From positions 1-64,000 of the forward strand of contig NZ_QJTF01000016.1 of the NCBI RefSeq assembly GCF_003217235.1: 64,000 bases of DNA. The letters are read 5' to 3'. The position numbers and the translations under genes are program-made. Shown in pieces: positions 34,886-43,657 of this stretch (position 1 is the first letter of the stretch; each line of letters opens with the position of its first letter). Source of the DNA: Paramesorhizobium leguminum. GTDB lineage: Bacteria; Pseudomonadota; Alphaproteobacteria; Rhizobiales; Rhizobiaceae. Below the pieces are notes generated by a model. It worked only from the letters and a program-made list of their open reading frames with translations, had not been told where the DNA came from and did not search any database.

Positions 34886-35527
34886 ATGTCCTTGCCCGTT
34901 GTGCTTTCCGCCGCCGATCTTGCCGCGCTTTTGTGCAGCCGGATCTGCCACGACATTATTTCGCCTGTCGGAGCGATCAATAACGGCCTCGAGCTTCTGG
35001 AAGAGGGCGGCGCGGACGAGGATGCGATGAACCTTATCAAGGCGAGCGCGCGCAACGCGTCCGCCCGGTTGCAGTTTGCTCGCATTGCCTTCGGCGCCGC
35101 CGGCTCCGCCGGGGTGCAGATCGACACGGGTGACGCGCAGAACGTGGCGACTGAATATATGAAGGGCGAGAAGGCCGAATTCACCTGGAGCGGCAATCGC
35201 GTGCTTCTGCCGAAGAACAAGGTCAAGCTTCTGCTCAACATGATCCTTATCGGCAATGGCGCAATTCCCCGCGGCGGCTCGCTCACGGCGGCTATCGAGG
35301 ACGCCGAGGCTGATGCGCGTTTCGTCATCACCGCCAAGGGGCCGATGCTCCGCGTACCGCCGAAATTCCTGGAGCTGCATAGCGGAAAGGCGCCGGAAGA
35401 GGCGGTCGATGCGCATTCCGTGCAGCCTTATTACACGCTGCTTTTGGCTCAGGAATCGGGAATGACGATTTCCATCAATGCCACTGGGGAAGAGATTATC
35501 TTCACGGCTGCATCGACAGCGGGATAG
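34886..35527 (+). CDS. chpT: histidine phosphotransferase ChpT
   Basis: A 213-residue phosphotransfer protein. Its N-terminal helices hold the phospho-accepting His22 in LCSRICHDIISPVGAINNGL, matching the position known for Brucella ChpT. The rest is a degenerate HATPase-like domain lacking ATP-binding motifs. ChpT relays phosphate from the hybrid kinase CckA to CtrA and CpdR, controlling the cell cycle. The start at 34886 (MSLPVVLSAADL) has GGAGA eight bases upstream and gives the known His numbering; ATGs at 34865 and 34880 are less likely. It is divergent from eipA and followed by a receiver-domain gene. Confidence 0.95.
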   Translation: MSLPVVLSAADLAALLCSRICHDIISPVGAINNGLELLEEGGADEDAMNLIKASARNASARLQFARIAFGAAGSAGVQIDTGDAQNVATEYMKGEKAEFTWSGNRVLLPKNKVKLLLNMILIGNGAIPRGGSLTAAIEDAEADARFVITAKGPMLRVPPKFLELHSGKAPEEAVDAHSVQPYYTLLLAQESGMTISINATGEEIIFTAASTAG

Positions 35528-35610
35528 CTAAAACTTTACCTTCCGGCTTTGGCGTTTTTTCACGCGCAGCAATTAGGTTGCGTCCCTAAGGAATAGAGGG
35601 GACGCAACAC

Positions 35611-35979
35611 ATGACGCGCTGTTTGATCGTGGACGATTCACCGGTAATAAGAAAAGTCGCCAGACGGATATTGTCCGATGGCGCGATTGAGATCGCGGAT
35701 GCGGCGAATGGTTCACAGGCCATCGAGCAGTGCATGGCTGAAATGCCCGACGTCGTCCTGCTCGATAGCGAGCTGCCCGATCTGCCGACGCTCGAAATCA
35801 TCGATGCGATAAGGGAACTGCCCGGCGGAAAGGCAGCCCGAATCATGCTCTGCCTCAACGAGTTGGATCTGACGAAGATCATGCGCGCCAAGCGCGCCGG
35901 CGCTTGTCATTATATGCTTAAACCGTTCGACCGGCCTTATCTGATGGCGCAATTCGCCGGCTGTCTCAAGGCTGCTTGA
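35611..35979 (+). CDS. single-domain response regulator (receiver)
   Basis: A 122-residue stand-alone receiver. It has the acidic pair D8-D9 (CLIVDDSP), the phosphorylation site D52 (VVLLDSELPD) and the conserved Lys104 (HYMLKPFDRP). The usual Ser/Thr switch after beta-4 is replaced: the segment reads RIMLCLNELD. There is no output domain, so it works by protein contact or as a phosphate sink. It sits 84 bp after chpT, and its neighbours suggest it takes part in the CckA-ChpT-CtrA relay, as CpdR and DivK do; that is inference. The ribosome site is GAGGGG. A shared terminator separates it from convergent ctrA. Confidence 0.88.
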   Translation: MTRCLIVDDSPVIRKVARRILSDGAIEIADAANGSQAIEQCMAEMPDVVLLDSELPDLPTLEIIDAIRELPGGKAARIMLCLNELDLTKIMRAKRAGACHYMLKPFDRPYLMAQFAGCLKAA

Positions 35980-35983
35980 AATG

Positions 35984-36008
35984 AAAAAAAGCCCCGGATG
36001 GGGCTTTT
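35984..36008. terminator. bidirectional terminator between receiver gene and ctrA
   Basis: AAAAGCCCC at 35987-35995 pairs with GGGGCTTTT at 36000-36008 around GGAT, with A-runs and T-runs on both sides. It serves both convergent transcripts. Confidence 0.9.
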
Positions 36009-36030
36009 AACCATGGAACAGCGGGCGCTA

Positions 36031-36732
36031 TCAGGCGATTTCGCGCATCTGGTCCGCATCGGGCTCACGAAGCACATAACCGCGACCCCAGACGGTTTCG
36101 ATAAAGCTCTGGTTACCGGAGGCGGCGTCGAGCTTCTTGCGCAGCTTGCAGATGAATACGTCGATGATCTTGAGTTCCGGCTCGTCCATCCCGCCATAGA
36201 GATGGTTCAAGAACATTTCCTTGGTCAGCGTGGTGCCCTTGCGCAAGGACAGAAGCTCCAGCATCTGGTATTCCTTGCCGGTCAGATGCACGCGCTGGCC
36301 GCCGACTTCCACCGTCTTGGCGTCGAGATTGACGATGAGATCGCCCGTGGTGATGACAGACTGCGCATGGCCCTTGGAGCGGCGGACGATGGCATGAATG
36401 CGGGCGATCAGCTCGTCCTTGTGGAACGGCTTGGTCATGTAATCATCCGCGCCGAAGCCGAGGCCACGCACCTTATCCTCAATACCGGCCATGCCGGAAA
36501 GAATCAGGATAGGCGTCTTGACCTTGGACAAACGCAGGGTACGCAGAACCTCGTAGCCGGACATATCCGGCAGGTTGAGATCGAGCAGGATGATATCGTA
36601 GTCATAAAGTTTGCCGAGATCGACACCCTCTTCGCCGAGGTCCGTCGTGTACACATTGAAACTTTCCGACTTGAGCATCAATTCGATGCTCTGCGCCGTC
36701 GCACTATCGTCTTCAATCAAAAGGACGCGCAT
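36031..36732 (-). CDS. ctrA: cell-cycle master response regulator CtrA
   Basis: A 233-residue OmpR-family regulator with the diagnostic CtrA sequence: [20 protein letters not shown], phospho-site D51 ([13 protein letters not shown]), the switch ILILSG, Lys in [13 protein letters not shown], and the winged-helix domain with [17 protein letters not shown] and [13 protein letters not shown]. CtrA controls division, replication and envelope genes in alphaproteobacteria. It ends in a non-AA C-terminus (MREIA) rather than the Caulobacter AA degradation tail. It lies opposite chpT and the receiver gene, and its upstream region holds six GANTC methylation sites. Confidence 0.98.
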   Translation of the reverse strand: MRVLLIEDDSATAQSIELMLKSESFNVYTTDLGEEGVDLGKLYDYDIILLDLNLPDMSGYEVLRTLRLSKVKTPILILSGMAGIEDKVRGLGFGADDYMTKPFHKDELIARIHAIVRRSKGHAQSVITTGDLIVNLDAKTVEVGGQRVHLTGKEYQMLELLSLRKGTTLTKEMFLNHLYGGMDEPELKIIDVFICKLRKKLDAASGNQSFIETVWGRGYVLREPDADQMREIA

Positions 36733-37056
36733 CTTTTTAAAATCCTCTTTTCCGCCGCCGAACAGGTTTAGCCCTCAAAGCAGCACACGGAACAGTCGTT
36801 GCCTTTGTATGAAGGTTGCCAGCAAATGGTTAACAAAATCTGATTCCGCTTGGCAAGGGAGTTTGGATTTTAATTAAAAATTTGCCGTATTTTGCTGATT
36901 CACCTCGCAAAATTCCATGCCGGAAATTTTAATTTCCACATTAAGAATCCCGCCTAAGCGATTCAATCGACTCAGTGTTTTCCTGTTGCTGGAAAGCCAC
37001 ACCGGATTTACCGAGCCTTAAGTCCTAACGCCTATGATTAACGCTGCTCGTAAAAA

Positions 37057-37090
37057 AAAGGTTACCGAACGGACAAACCTTTAATTTTTT
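37057..37090 (+). terminator. terminator-like hairpin 1 in ctrA-fliJ intergenic region
   Basis: AAAGGTT at 37057-37063 pairs with AACCTTT at 37076-37082, followed by AA and six T. It would stop a rightward transcript starting upstream of it, which is not a known gene here. Confidence 0.5.
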
Positions 37091-37134
37091 GTTGCGTTTT
37101 GGGGGATCGATTCCGATGCGCGACTGACCGGGCG

Positions 37135-37163
37135 GCCCGAAAAGGTATTTCGGGCGGATTTTT
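37135..37163 (+). terminator. terminator-like hairpin 2 in ctrA-fliJ intergenic region
   Basis: GCCCGAAA at 37135-37142 pairs with TTTCGGGC at 37148-37155, followed by GGATTTTT. It lies 78 bp before the fliJ-like start and is either part of a long leader or the end of a small RNA. Confidence 0.5.
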
Positions 37164-37240
37164 AAGGGTGGAGCGTCCGCGTCGCGTCAAACAGATGCGC
37201 GGCTGCTTCCCGGGGGATCGGTGTTCAAGGAGTAATGCGT

Positions 37241-37630
37241 ATGAAACCGCGTGAGAGCCTCGTGAGGCTTAAACTGTTCCAGGTGAAGGAAAAGCGTCGG
37301 CAGCTTGGCCAGCTTGATCTGATGATGGGCGAATTCGAGCGCATGGCAAGCGAACTCGACGCGCAAATTCAATCGGAAGAGAAAAAGGCGGGCATCACCG
37401 ATATGTCGCATTTCGCCTATCCGACCTTCGCCAAGGCCGCGCGCCAGCGCCGCGACAATCTTTTCGGGTCAATCCGCGATCTGATAGCGCAGAAGGAAGC
37501 CGCCGAGGCGTCTCTTGCGGAAGCGGAAGCGGAATTGGCCAAGGCGGAAGCGCTGGAGACACGCGACGGCAAGGTTCGCGATACCGAAGAACGGCCGGCA
37601 GCGCCAGACCGGCGCGCGATGATTGGTTGA
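37241..37630 (+). CDS. fliJ: FliJ-like flagellar export chaperone
   Basis: A 129-residue, almost entirely helical, charged protein (MKPRESLVRLKLFQVKEKRR at the start; long Glu/Ala/Lys coiled coil from about 80). This length and pattern match the FliJ-like proteins encoded beside ctrA in Rhizobiales. FliJ binds the FliI ATPase and escorts export substrates of the flagellar type III system. ATG 37241 has AAGGAG eight bases upstream, while ATG 37235 is only two bases from it. No other flagellar gene is in the window, so the placement next to ctrA probably reflects shared control. Confidence 0.7.
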   Translation: MKPRESLVRLKLFQVKEKRRQLGQLDLMMGEFERMASELDAQIQSEEKKAGITDMSHFAYPTFAKAARQRRDNLFGSIRDLIAQKEAAEASLAEAEAELAKAEALETRDGKVRDTEERPAAPDRRAMIG

Positions 37631-37640
37631 GGCGCTCTTT

Positions 37641-37816
37641 CTCCTTCCCCCTTGCGGGGTAGGTGCCCGCGGAGCGGGCGGATGGGGGTGGTGACGTTTG
37701 CGCTTTTTCTGGAGACAATGGCGTAAACGTCACCACCCCCACCCGACCCGGAGCCTGTCCTGGGCTTGCCAAAGGCAAGACCCGGGAGGCCACCCTCCCC
37801 GCAAGGGGGAGGGAAG
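37641..37816. repeat. palindromic repeat, type D copy 1
   Basis: The arms CTTCCCCCTTGCGGGG and CCCCGCAAGGGGGAGGGAAG are inverted, with inner blocks GGGTGGTGACGTTTGCG and its near complement. Another copy lies at 63279-63420. This copy has about 36 extra bases (roughly 37750-37785) that form their own hairpin CTGGGCTTGCC/GGCAAGACCCGG. Confidence 0.88.
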
Positions 37817-37826
37817 GCGCATACCA

Positions 37827-38123
37827 TCACCGCTCCTGAATCACGTCATTCCAATCGGGATGGCGCTGGGCCTGGGCGCGCACGAAGGGGCAGAGCGGCA
37901 CGATCTTCCAGCCACCCCGACGTGCGTCTTCCACCGCGTGGTGCGTTAGCGCCACGCCAACACCCTGGCCGCGCAACGCATCGGGAACGCCGGTGTGGTC
38001 CACGATGATGAGCCCGGGATTGACCCGCGAAAAAGTCATCTCCGCCCTATGGCCGCCGATTTCCGCGACATAACGGCCGCCGCTGCCGGTTTCCTCTTTA
38101 CGGATCGTCATCTTTTCACTCAC
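37827..38123 (-). CDS. small GNAT-like N-acetyltransferase (NATD1/YidJ type)
   Basis: A 98-residue protein of the short GNAT group. It has GGRYVAEIGGHRAEMTFSRV, the acetyl-CoA segment VDHTGVPDALRGQGVGVALT, and the closing VPLCPFVRAQAQRHPDW that is diagnostic of the YidJ/NATD1 family. The substrate is unknown. It starts at GTG 38123 with GGGAGG five bases upstream; ATG 38111 would lack a ribosome site. Confidence 0.85.
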   Translation of the reverse strand: MSEKMTIRKEETGSGGRYVAEIGGHRAEMTFSRVNPGLIIVDHTGVPDALRGQGVGVALTHHAVEDARRGGWKIVPLCPFVRAQAQRHPDWNDVIQER

Positions 38124-38156
38124 GGCGGCCTCCCATTTTTGGTTTCTTGTACGTAA

Positions 38157-38199
38157 GGTCCGGACGGAAAGCCCGGCTCCCGCTTTTTCTGGACTTGCT
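38157..38199. repeat. short dispersed repeat, type G copy 2
   Basis: A diverged copy of the element at 1573-1614, with CGGACGGAAAGCCCGGCTCC then GCTTTTTCTGGACTTGC. It lies between the acetyltransferase start and the sciP terminator. Confidence 0.55.
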
Positions 38200-38220
38200 T
38201 GAATAAACTAACGCGCAAAC

Positions 38221-38251
38221 CAAAAATGGCCAGCCCCAAGGGGCCGGCCAT
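38221..38251 (-). terminator. terminator of sciP, leftward
   Basis: GCCCC and GGGGC with outer ATGGCC/GGCCAT form a stem of about 11 pairs (38226-38251), followed on the minus strand by five T. It lies 115 bp past the sciP stop. Confidence 0.85.
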
Positions 38252-38365
38252 CCGGTAATTGTTGAAGTTGTTCAATGGCTAGATAATCATCGATATTGCC
38301 TGATCACTGCGTAAATCATGCAGCAATCCAAAAGTGTTCGTGCGTCCGATTGAACGCACGGCGCT

Positions 38366-38641
38366 CTAATGGCGATATTGCTGAATACGGGTCGTCCGAA
38401 GACCTGCGAGACCATGCTCGTCGATCGAGGACTGCCAGGACAGAAATTCCTCCACCGTCAACGTATAGCGCTGACATGCTTCCTCAAGGCTGAGGAGGCC
38501 GCCGCGCACGGCAGCGACAACCTCCGCCTTGCGGCGAATGACCCAGCGCCGCGTGTTGGCGGGCGGAAGATCGGCAATGGTCAGCGGACTGCCATCAGGG
38601 CCGATAACATATTTGACTCGTGGTCTTACCAGATCGGTCAT
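38366..38641 (-). CDS. sciP: CtrA inhibitor SciP (DUF1153)
   Basis: A 91-residue helix-turn-helix protein with DUF1153 signature VKYVIGPDGSPLTIADLPPA, then TRRWVIRRKAEVVAAVRGGL and SLEEACQRYTLTVEEFLSWQ. In Caulobacter SciP binds CtrA and prevents it from recruiting RNA polymerase at some promoters. Length and sequence are standard. Its position about 1.6 kb from ctrA keeps the regulator and its partner in one locus. It diverges from mnmA. Confidence 0.95.
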   Translation of the reverse strand: MTDLVRPRVKYVIGPDGSPLTIADLPPANTRRWVIRRKAEVVAAVRGGLLSLEEACQRYTLTVEEFLSWQSSIDEHGLAGLRTTRIQQYRH

Positions 38642-38971
38642 TGTACTCTCTACACAACACTCAAGGACCTAATCGCAGTTCACGATAATGACACAGCTTT
38701 AAAATTTGCCTAAGCTGCTGGTAATACACTGGTAACGAAACGTGCTCCTGGTTTTAATATTTTTTTATTCAATTTCAGCATGTTAGCCAAAAATGCCCGT
38801 CTGGTCACAAATCAAGGCGGCGTCTTGGCAAACAGGTGCCATTCGGCTTATATAAGAGGCAGAAAAAAGTCTTGTGTAGCGCGTGATCTTGTCCGAAAAG
38901 TCTGCAACTTTTTGGGATCATGCTCTTTTCTCAATAAAAAATGGGCGCTTGCCCAAAGCTGAGATCCGCTC
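38642..38971. other. intergenic region between sciP and mnmA
   Basis: It holds the divergent promoters (AT-rich part 38690-38800) and a type F repeat at 38882-38923 only 49 bp before the mnmA start. No gene is seen. Confidence 0.45.
38882..38923. repeat. short palindromic repeat, type F copy 1
   Basis: CGTGATCTTGTCCGAAAAGT then CTGCAACTTTTTGGGATCATGC folds as an imperfect hairpin (GATC...CCGAAAAGT with ACTTTTTGG...GATC). An almost identical copy lies at 48638-48681. This sequence is common between genes in Rhizobiales. Confidence 0.85.
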
Positions 38972-40165
38972 ATGATGTTGAACAGCCTCGATCTGCCGGG
39001 AAAGCCGGAAGACACCCGCATCGTCGTCGCCATGTCGGGCGGGGTCGATTCGTCCGTTGTGGCGGGAATACTGAAGCGCGAAGGCTATGATGTTGTCGGC
39101 GTGACGCTGCAGCTCTACGATCATGGCGCGTCGGTGCATCGCGCCGGTTCGTGCTGCGCGGGGCAGGATATCGAGGATGCGCGCCGCGTCTGCGAAGCCT
39201 TGAGCATTCCGCATTATGTGCTCGATTATGAGGCGCGCTTCCGCGAGGCGGTGATCGATCCCTTCGCCAACAGCTATGTCAGCGGCGAGACGCCGATCCC
39301 TTGCGTTTCCTGCAACCAGACGGTCAAGTTTGCCGACCTTCTGCAGACGGCGCAGGATCTGGGCGCGGCGGCGCTCGCCACCGGGCACTATATTCGCAGC
39401 CATGCCAATGGCGCGCATCGTTCGCTTTATCGCCCGGTCGATACGGATCGCGACCAGAGCTATTTCCTGTTCGCGACCACGCAGGAGCAGATCGATTACT
39501 TACGTTTCCCGCTCGGTCATCTGCCGAAGGCGCAGGTGCGGGAGATGGCCGAGGAAATGGGGCTCGTCGTCGCCAAGAAGCAGGACAGTCAGGACATCTG
39601 CTTCGTTCCGCAGGGAAAGTATTCCGACATCATCGCCAAGCTGAAGCCGGAAGCGGCCAATCCCGGCGAGATCGTCCATATGGATGGGCGGGTGCTGGGC
39701 CATCACGAGGGCATTGTTCATTACACGATCGGCCAGCGCCGTGGTATCGGCGTGGCAACTGGCGATCCGCTCTATGTGGTGCATCTCGATGCTGCGCAGG
39801 CGCGCGTGATTGTAGGTCCGCGCGAGGCGCTGGAGACGCACAAGGTCTATCTCCGCAAGGTCAACTGGCTCGGCGACGGCGCGCTCGAAGATATTCCGGA
39901 ATCCGGCTTCGAAGTCTATGCGAAAGTCCGCTCCACCCGGCCGCCGCGTCCGGCGGTGCTGCACCACGCTAATGGCGAGACCTGGGTCGAACTGGTCGAT
40001 GGCGAAAGCGGTATCGCGCCGGGACAGGCCTGTGTGCTTTATTCCGACGACAGCAACACCGCGCGCGTTTTCGGCGGTGGCTTTATTGGACGGTCGGAAC
40101 GCTCCCGGCAGGCGGAAGAGATGCTACGCCGCCTGGCCCAGGCGCCAAACGCATCCGCGGCTTGA
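38972..40165 (+). CDS. mnmA: tRNA-specific 2-thiouridylase MnmA
   Basis: A 397-residue enzyme with the PP-loop AMSGGVDSS (about 20-28), the first catalytic cysteine in [12 protein letters not shown] (about 110), the second in [13 protein letters not shown] (about 210), and the C-terminal barrel. It puts sulfur on U34 of Lys, Glu and Gln tRNAs. The insertion [20 protein letters not shown] is usual for alphaproteobacterial MnmA. ATG 38972 or 38975 can start; neither has a strong ribosome site. A type F repeat lies just upstream. Confidence 0.95.
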   Translation: MMLNSLDLPGKPEDTRIVVAMSGGVDSSVVAGILKREGYDVVGVTLQLYDHGASVHRAGSCCAGQDIEDARRVCEALSIPHYVLDYEARFREAVIDPFANSYVSGETPIPCVSCNQTVKFADLLQTAQDLGAAALATGHYIRSHANGAHRSLYRPVDTDRDQSYFLFATTQEQIDYLRFPLGHLPKAQVREMAEEMGLVVAKKQDSQDICFVPQGKYSDIIAKLKPEAANPGEIVHMDGRVLGHHEGIVHYTIGQRRGIGVATGDPLYVVHLDAAQARVIVGPREALETHKVYLRKVNWLGDGALEDIPESGFEVYAKVRSTRPPRPAVLHHANGETWVELVDGESGIAPGQACVLYSDDSNTARVFGGGFIGRSERSRQAEEMLRRLAQAPNASAA

Positions 40166-40171
40166 TCTCAT

Positions 40172-41008
40172 TCACGAAAACCGGCTGAAACGCGAGAGTG
40201 CGATGCCGGATGCGGTGGCGACGTTCAGGCTGTCGAAATCCCGTGACATTGGAATGCGCGCGGTGTTGAGCCGATCGAGCAGCGGTTTCGGCAGGCCTTC
40301 GCCTTCGGTGCCGAATAGAAGCGCCAGCCGGGGGGCAGGCGAGGCTTCGTAGATGCTCTGCGTGCCGGAAGGGCTGAGCGCCAGCAGGTTGAAGCCTTCC
40401 TGGCTGAGCGAAGCCAGAACGTCCTCGATCGAGCCATGCCGGGCATAGGGGACTTTAAGCGTCGCGCCGACGGAAACGCGGATGGCCTTGCGATAGAGCG
40501 GATCGCAACAGGTTTCGTCCATCAGCACGCAGTCTGCCTCGAAGGCGGCGGCGTTGCGAAAGATCGAGCCGACATTGTCGTGATTGGAAATGCCGCAGAG
40601 CACGGCGACGAGCGCCCGCTCCGGCAAGCCGGCGAGCAATTCGGCGGACGAGGGAATCGCCTTGCGCCGGCCGATCGCCAATATGCCGCGATGGACGTGG
40701 AAGCCGGAAATTTCATCCATTGTCGCTTGCGAGACGCGATAGACGGGAAGCTCCTCCGGGCAAAGGCGCAATTGCGCTTCGAGGCCGCTAAGCCGATTGT
40801 CCAGAACGAGAATCGATTCTGCTTCGAATCGGGCAGATGAAAGGAGCACGTTGAGGACAACTTTGCCTTCGGCGACAAAACGCTGAGTGCGTCCCACCAG
40901 GTCCCTCTCGCGAATATCGCGATAGGGCGCAAGGCGTGGATCATCTGCATGCTCAATTTTCACAACACGCGCCTTGGGGCGAGCGTTCTTCGCTATATCG
41001 GAGGTCAT
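40172..41008 (-). CDS. TrmH/SpoU-family RNA methyltransferase
   Basis: A 278-residue SPOUT methyltransferase. It carries the three SpoU motifs: motif 1 ISNHDNVGSIFRNAAAF, motif 2 LALLFGTEGEGLP, and motif 3 DSLNVATASGIAL that forms the knotted SAM site. An N-terminal substrate-binding extension has VGRTQRFVAEGKVVLNVL. It probably 2'-O-methylates a ribose in rRNA or tRNA. It converges on mnmA with a six-base gap. Confidence 0.9.
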   Translation of the reverse strand: MTSDIAKNARPKARVVKIEHADDPRLAPYRDIRERDLVGRTQRFVAEGKVVLNVLLSSARFEAESILVLDNRLSGLEAQLRLCPEELPVYRVSQATMDEISGFHVHRGILAIGRRKAIPSSAELLAGLPERALVAVLCGISNHDNVGSIFRNAAAFEADCVLMDETCCDPLYRKAIRVSVGATLKVPYARHGSIEDVLASLSQEGFNLLALSPSGTQSIYEASPAPRLALLFGTEGEGLPKPLLDRLNTARIPMSRDFDSLNVATASGIALSRFSRFS

Positions 41009-41038
41009 TCCCGCCTGTGTTTCCTCAAGCTCGGTATC

Positions 41039-41374
41039 TTACTGCCGAGTCGGTTCGGCCGCGGATCTCGAGTTCATATAGAGGCTGTCTAGCGTGGCAA
41101 GCATAAGCTCGATGCGTTGTGACGATACGACGTAATATATCGTCTGCGCATCGCGGCGCGTCGTGACCAGATTGAGCGCGCGCAGTTTTGCCAGATGCTG
41201 GGAAAGGGCGGACTGACTGAGATTGACGGTCTTGGCCAGATTGCCCACCGACATCTCGTTTTTCAGTAGTTCGCATAAGATCAACAAACGCTTGTTATTG
41301 GCCAGGGCCGACAAAAAACCCGCAGCCTGATCCGCGTTTGCAACTAAATCCGTGTAATATTTTTCAGATCTCAT
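41039..41374 (-). CDS. ArsR/SmtB-family winged-helix regulator
   Basis: A 111-residue dimeric winged-helix repressor. It has FLSALANNKRLLILCELLKN, the recognition helix region LSQSALSQHLAKLRALNLVT, and the wing TTRRDAQTIYYVV. The usual metal-binding cysteines (ELCVCDL in helix 3) are absent (EMSVGNL here), so it senses something other than metal. It belongs with the BigR/HlyU-type redox or orphan members. It lies upstream of and divergent from dppA, but a 620-bp gap separates them. Confidence 0.88.
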   Translation of the reverse strand: MRSEKYYTDLVANADQAAGFLSALANNKRLLILCELLKNEMSVGNLAKTVNLSQSALSQHLAKLRALNLVTTRRDAQTIYYVVSSQRIELMLATLDSLYMNSRSAAEPTRQ

Positions 41375-41997
41375 AAAGCCGTCCTACCCCCGTATGACTG
41401 CATGAAGTGTTGCCTGATAGCGATTGTCACCAAAGTCAGTATACAACTATCGATAGAATTTTTCGTTGCAAGGCCTTAGTGCGAGATATCCCAAGAATTT
41501 AATCACTCTTTATTGCGGTTGCCCGATGCATCCTCATTCCTCCCATTGGATCCTCTCTTACATCTTATAAGACAAAACTGTATCATGATACAATCACCTT
41601 TTAAATAGAACTTTGTGATTTCGAACGAAAAATCTTAACAGTTTAAGTAATTTTAAGATTTACCTGTTTTTAACATGGTATTGTATCGGTTCATACTTCG
41701 TTAAAAATAAAGGCGTCGCGGGCAAGTGTTGGGGGAGCAGAGGTTTTTCGGTTGCATCGCCATGTTGCAGCCCGGGTTTTGTTTATGCGGGTGACGCTTT
41801 TCGATCGTCGAAAATTGCAATTTTTCTCCTCCAGCCGGATTGCTGGAAATTTTTTCCACAGCTTGCCCTTACGTTAACTACAAAATTGTCACTTTGTTTC
41901 AATAATTAGGCTTGCAAAGAGTCGCGTCAGGCGCTTCCATGAGGCCAAGCTGTGGGCAAGGGGTGTCCACGGCAGGAGTACCTCTTGGAGGCGGAAG
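41375..41997. other. long AT-rich region upstream of dppA with a 14-bp palindrome
   Basis: No gene is found. The perfect palindrome TGTATCATGATACA lies at 41579-41592 and a related TTGTATC half-site near 41683. The part 41560-41710 is very AT-rich. This is the likely control region for dppA and the ArsR gene; the palindrome could be an operator, for example for a GntR-type repressor. Confidence 0.5.
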
Positions 41998-43593
41998 ATG
42001 AAAACTTACAAAAAAATACTGGCCGCAACGGCGCTTTCCCTGCTGATGGCCGGAAGCGCTTCGGCTAAAACTTTTATCTATTGCTCGCCGGCTTCGCCGG
42101 AAGGCTTCGATCCGGCGGCTTATACCGGCGGTGACACGTTCGATGCGTCGGCGCATCCGGTCTACAACCGCCTTGCCGAATTCGAGAACGGAACGACCAA
42201 GGTCGTGCCGGGTCTCGCGGAAAGCTGGGATGTTTCGAAGGACGGTCTGGAATATACCTTCCACCTGCGCAAGGGCGTGAAGTTCCATTCGAGCGACCAG
42301 TTCACGCCGACCCGCGATTTCAATGCGGATGACGTGATCTTCTCCTTCGATCGCATGCGCAACAAGGACAATCCCTGGCATGCCTATACCGCCGGGATCG
42401 CCTACGAATATTTCGACAGCATGGAAATGGGCACGCTGATCAAGGATATCGTCAAGGTTGACGATAATACGGTCAAGTTCGTGCTGACCCGTCCCGAAGC
42501 GCCGTTCCTGGCGAATATTTCGATGCCGTTCGCTTCGATCCTTTCGAAGGAATATACCGACAAGCTGGCAGCCGCCGGCAAGAAGGACCAGCTCAACCAG
42601 TTCCCGGTGGGTACCGGTCCGTTCTCCTTCGTCGCCTACCAGAAGGACGCCGTCGTTCGCTTCAAGGCAAACGACAACTATTGGGGCGGACGTCCGAAGA
42701 TCGACGATCTGGTTTTTGCAATCACCACCGATGCCGCCGTTCGCGCGGAGAAGCTCAAGGCCGGTGAGTGCCAGCTGATGTCCTATCCTGCTCCGGCGGA
42801 CATCAAGGGTTTGCAGGGCGAGCCCAATCTGAAGGTCGATGAGCAGGCAGGCCTGAACGTCGCTTATTTCGCCTACAACACGCTGAAGGCGCCATACGAC
42901 AAGCCGGAAGTGCGCAAGGCGCTCAACATGGCGATCAACAAGCAGGCGATCATCGATGCCGTGTTCCAGGGTTCCGGCCAGGTTGCCAAGAACCCGATCC
43001 CGCCGACAATGTGGGGCTATAATGACGCGGTGAAGGACGATCCGTACGATCCGGAAGCAGCCAAGAAGGCGCTCGAAGCTGCCGGCGTGAAGGATCTCAA
43101 GATGAAGCTCTGGGCGATGCCCGTGAGCCGTCCGTACATGCCGAATGCGCGCCGCGCCGCGGAACTGATGCAGTCGGATTTCGCCAAGGTTGGGGTCAAC
43201 GCTGAAATCGTGTCGATGGAATGGGGTGAATACCTCAAGAAATCCTCCGACAAGGACCGTGACGGCAACGTCATCATGGGTTGGACCGGCGACAATGGCG
43301 ATCCGGACAACTTCCTCGGCACGCTTCTGGGCTGCGCCGGCGTGGGCAACAACAACCGCGCGCAATGGTGCTACAAGCCGTTCGACGATCTGATCCAGAA
43401 GGCGAAGATCACGTCCGATCAGGCCGAACGCGCCAAGCTTTATGAAGAGGCGCAGGTCATCTTCAAGGAGCAGGCACCCTGGGCGACTCTGGCGCACTCG
43501 ACGGTTTTCGTGCCGATGTCCGCCAAGGTAACGGGCTTCAAGCAGAGCCCGCTCGGCGACTATCGCTTCGACGGCGTCGACATTTCTGAATAA
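41998..43593 (+). CDS. dppA: dipeptide ABC transporter, periplasmic binding protein
   Basis: A 531-residue family 5 solute-binding protein. The signal peptide [20 protein letters not shown] ends at ASA near residue 23. The N-terminal part has [20 protein letters not shown], then [20 protein letters not shown], the [20 protein letters not shown] block and [13 protein letters not shown]. The C-terminal part has [20 protein letters not shown], typical of DppA. It binds di- or tripeptides (in some species also haem or 5-aminolevulinate). GAGGCGGAAG precedes the ATG. It is the first gene of a complete dppABCDF operon. Confidence 0.93.
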   Translation: MKTYKKILAATALSLLMAGSASAKTFIYCSPASPEGFDPAAYTGGDTFDASAHPVYNRLAEFENGTTKVVPGLAESWDVSKDGLEYTFHLRKGVKFHSSDQFTPTRDFNADDVIFSFDRMRNKDNPWHAYTAGIAYEYFDSMEMGTLIKDIVKVDDNTVKFVLTRPEAPFLANISMPFASILSKEYTDKLAAAGKKDQLNQFPVGTGPFSFVAYQKDAVVRFKANDNYWGGRPKIDDLVFAITTDAAVRAEKLKAGECQLMSYPAPADIKGLQGEPNLKVDEQAGLNVAYFAYNTLKAPYDKPEVRKALNMAINKQAIIDAVFQGSGQVAKNPIPPTMWGYNDAVKDDPYDPEAAKKALEAAGVKDLKMKLWAMPVSRPYMPNARRAAELMQSDFAKVGVNAEIVSMEWGEYLKKSSDKDRDGNVIMGWTGDNGDPDNFLGTLLGCAGVGNNNRAQWCYKPFDDLIQKAKITSDQAERAKLYEEAQVIFKEQAPWATLAHSTVFVPMSAKVTGFKQSPLGDYRFDGVDISE

Positions 43594-43657
43594 TATCTGG
43601 TAAAGAAGCGGCCGGGCGCGGGACGGAAATGTCCCGCGCCCGGTTGGAGTTTTGTAC

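Larger units (their letters stand above)
36733..37240 (-). promoter_or_regulatory. ctrA upstream region with six GANTC (CcrM) sites
   Basis: GANTC motifs start at 36842, 36897, 36945, 36960, 36969 and 37109. Chance predicts about two in 500 bp. CcrM methylation of such sites is known to time ctrA transcription in Caulobacter and is linked to ctrA control in Brucella. A TTAAC half-site, possibly for CtrA itself, lies near 36831. The region also holds the fliJ-like promoter and two terminator-like hairpins. Confidence 0.7.
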
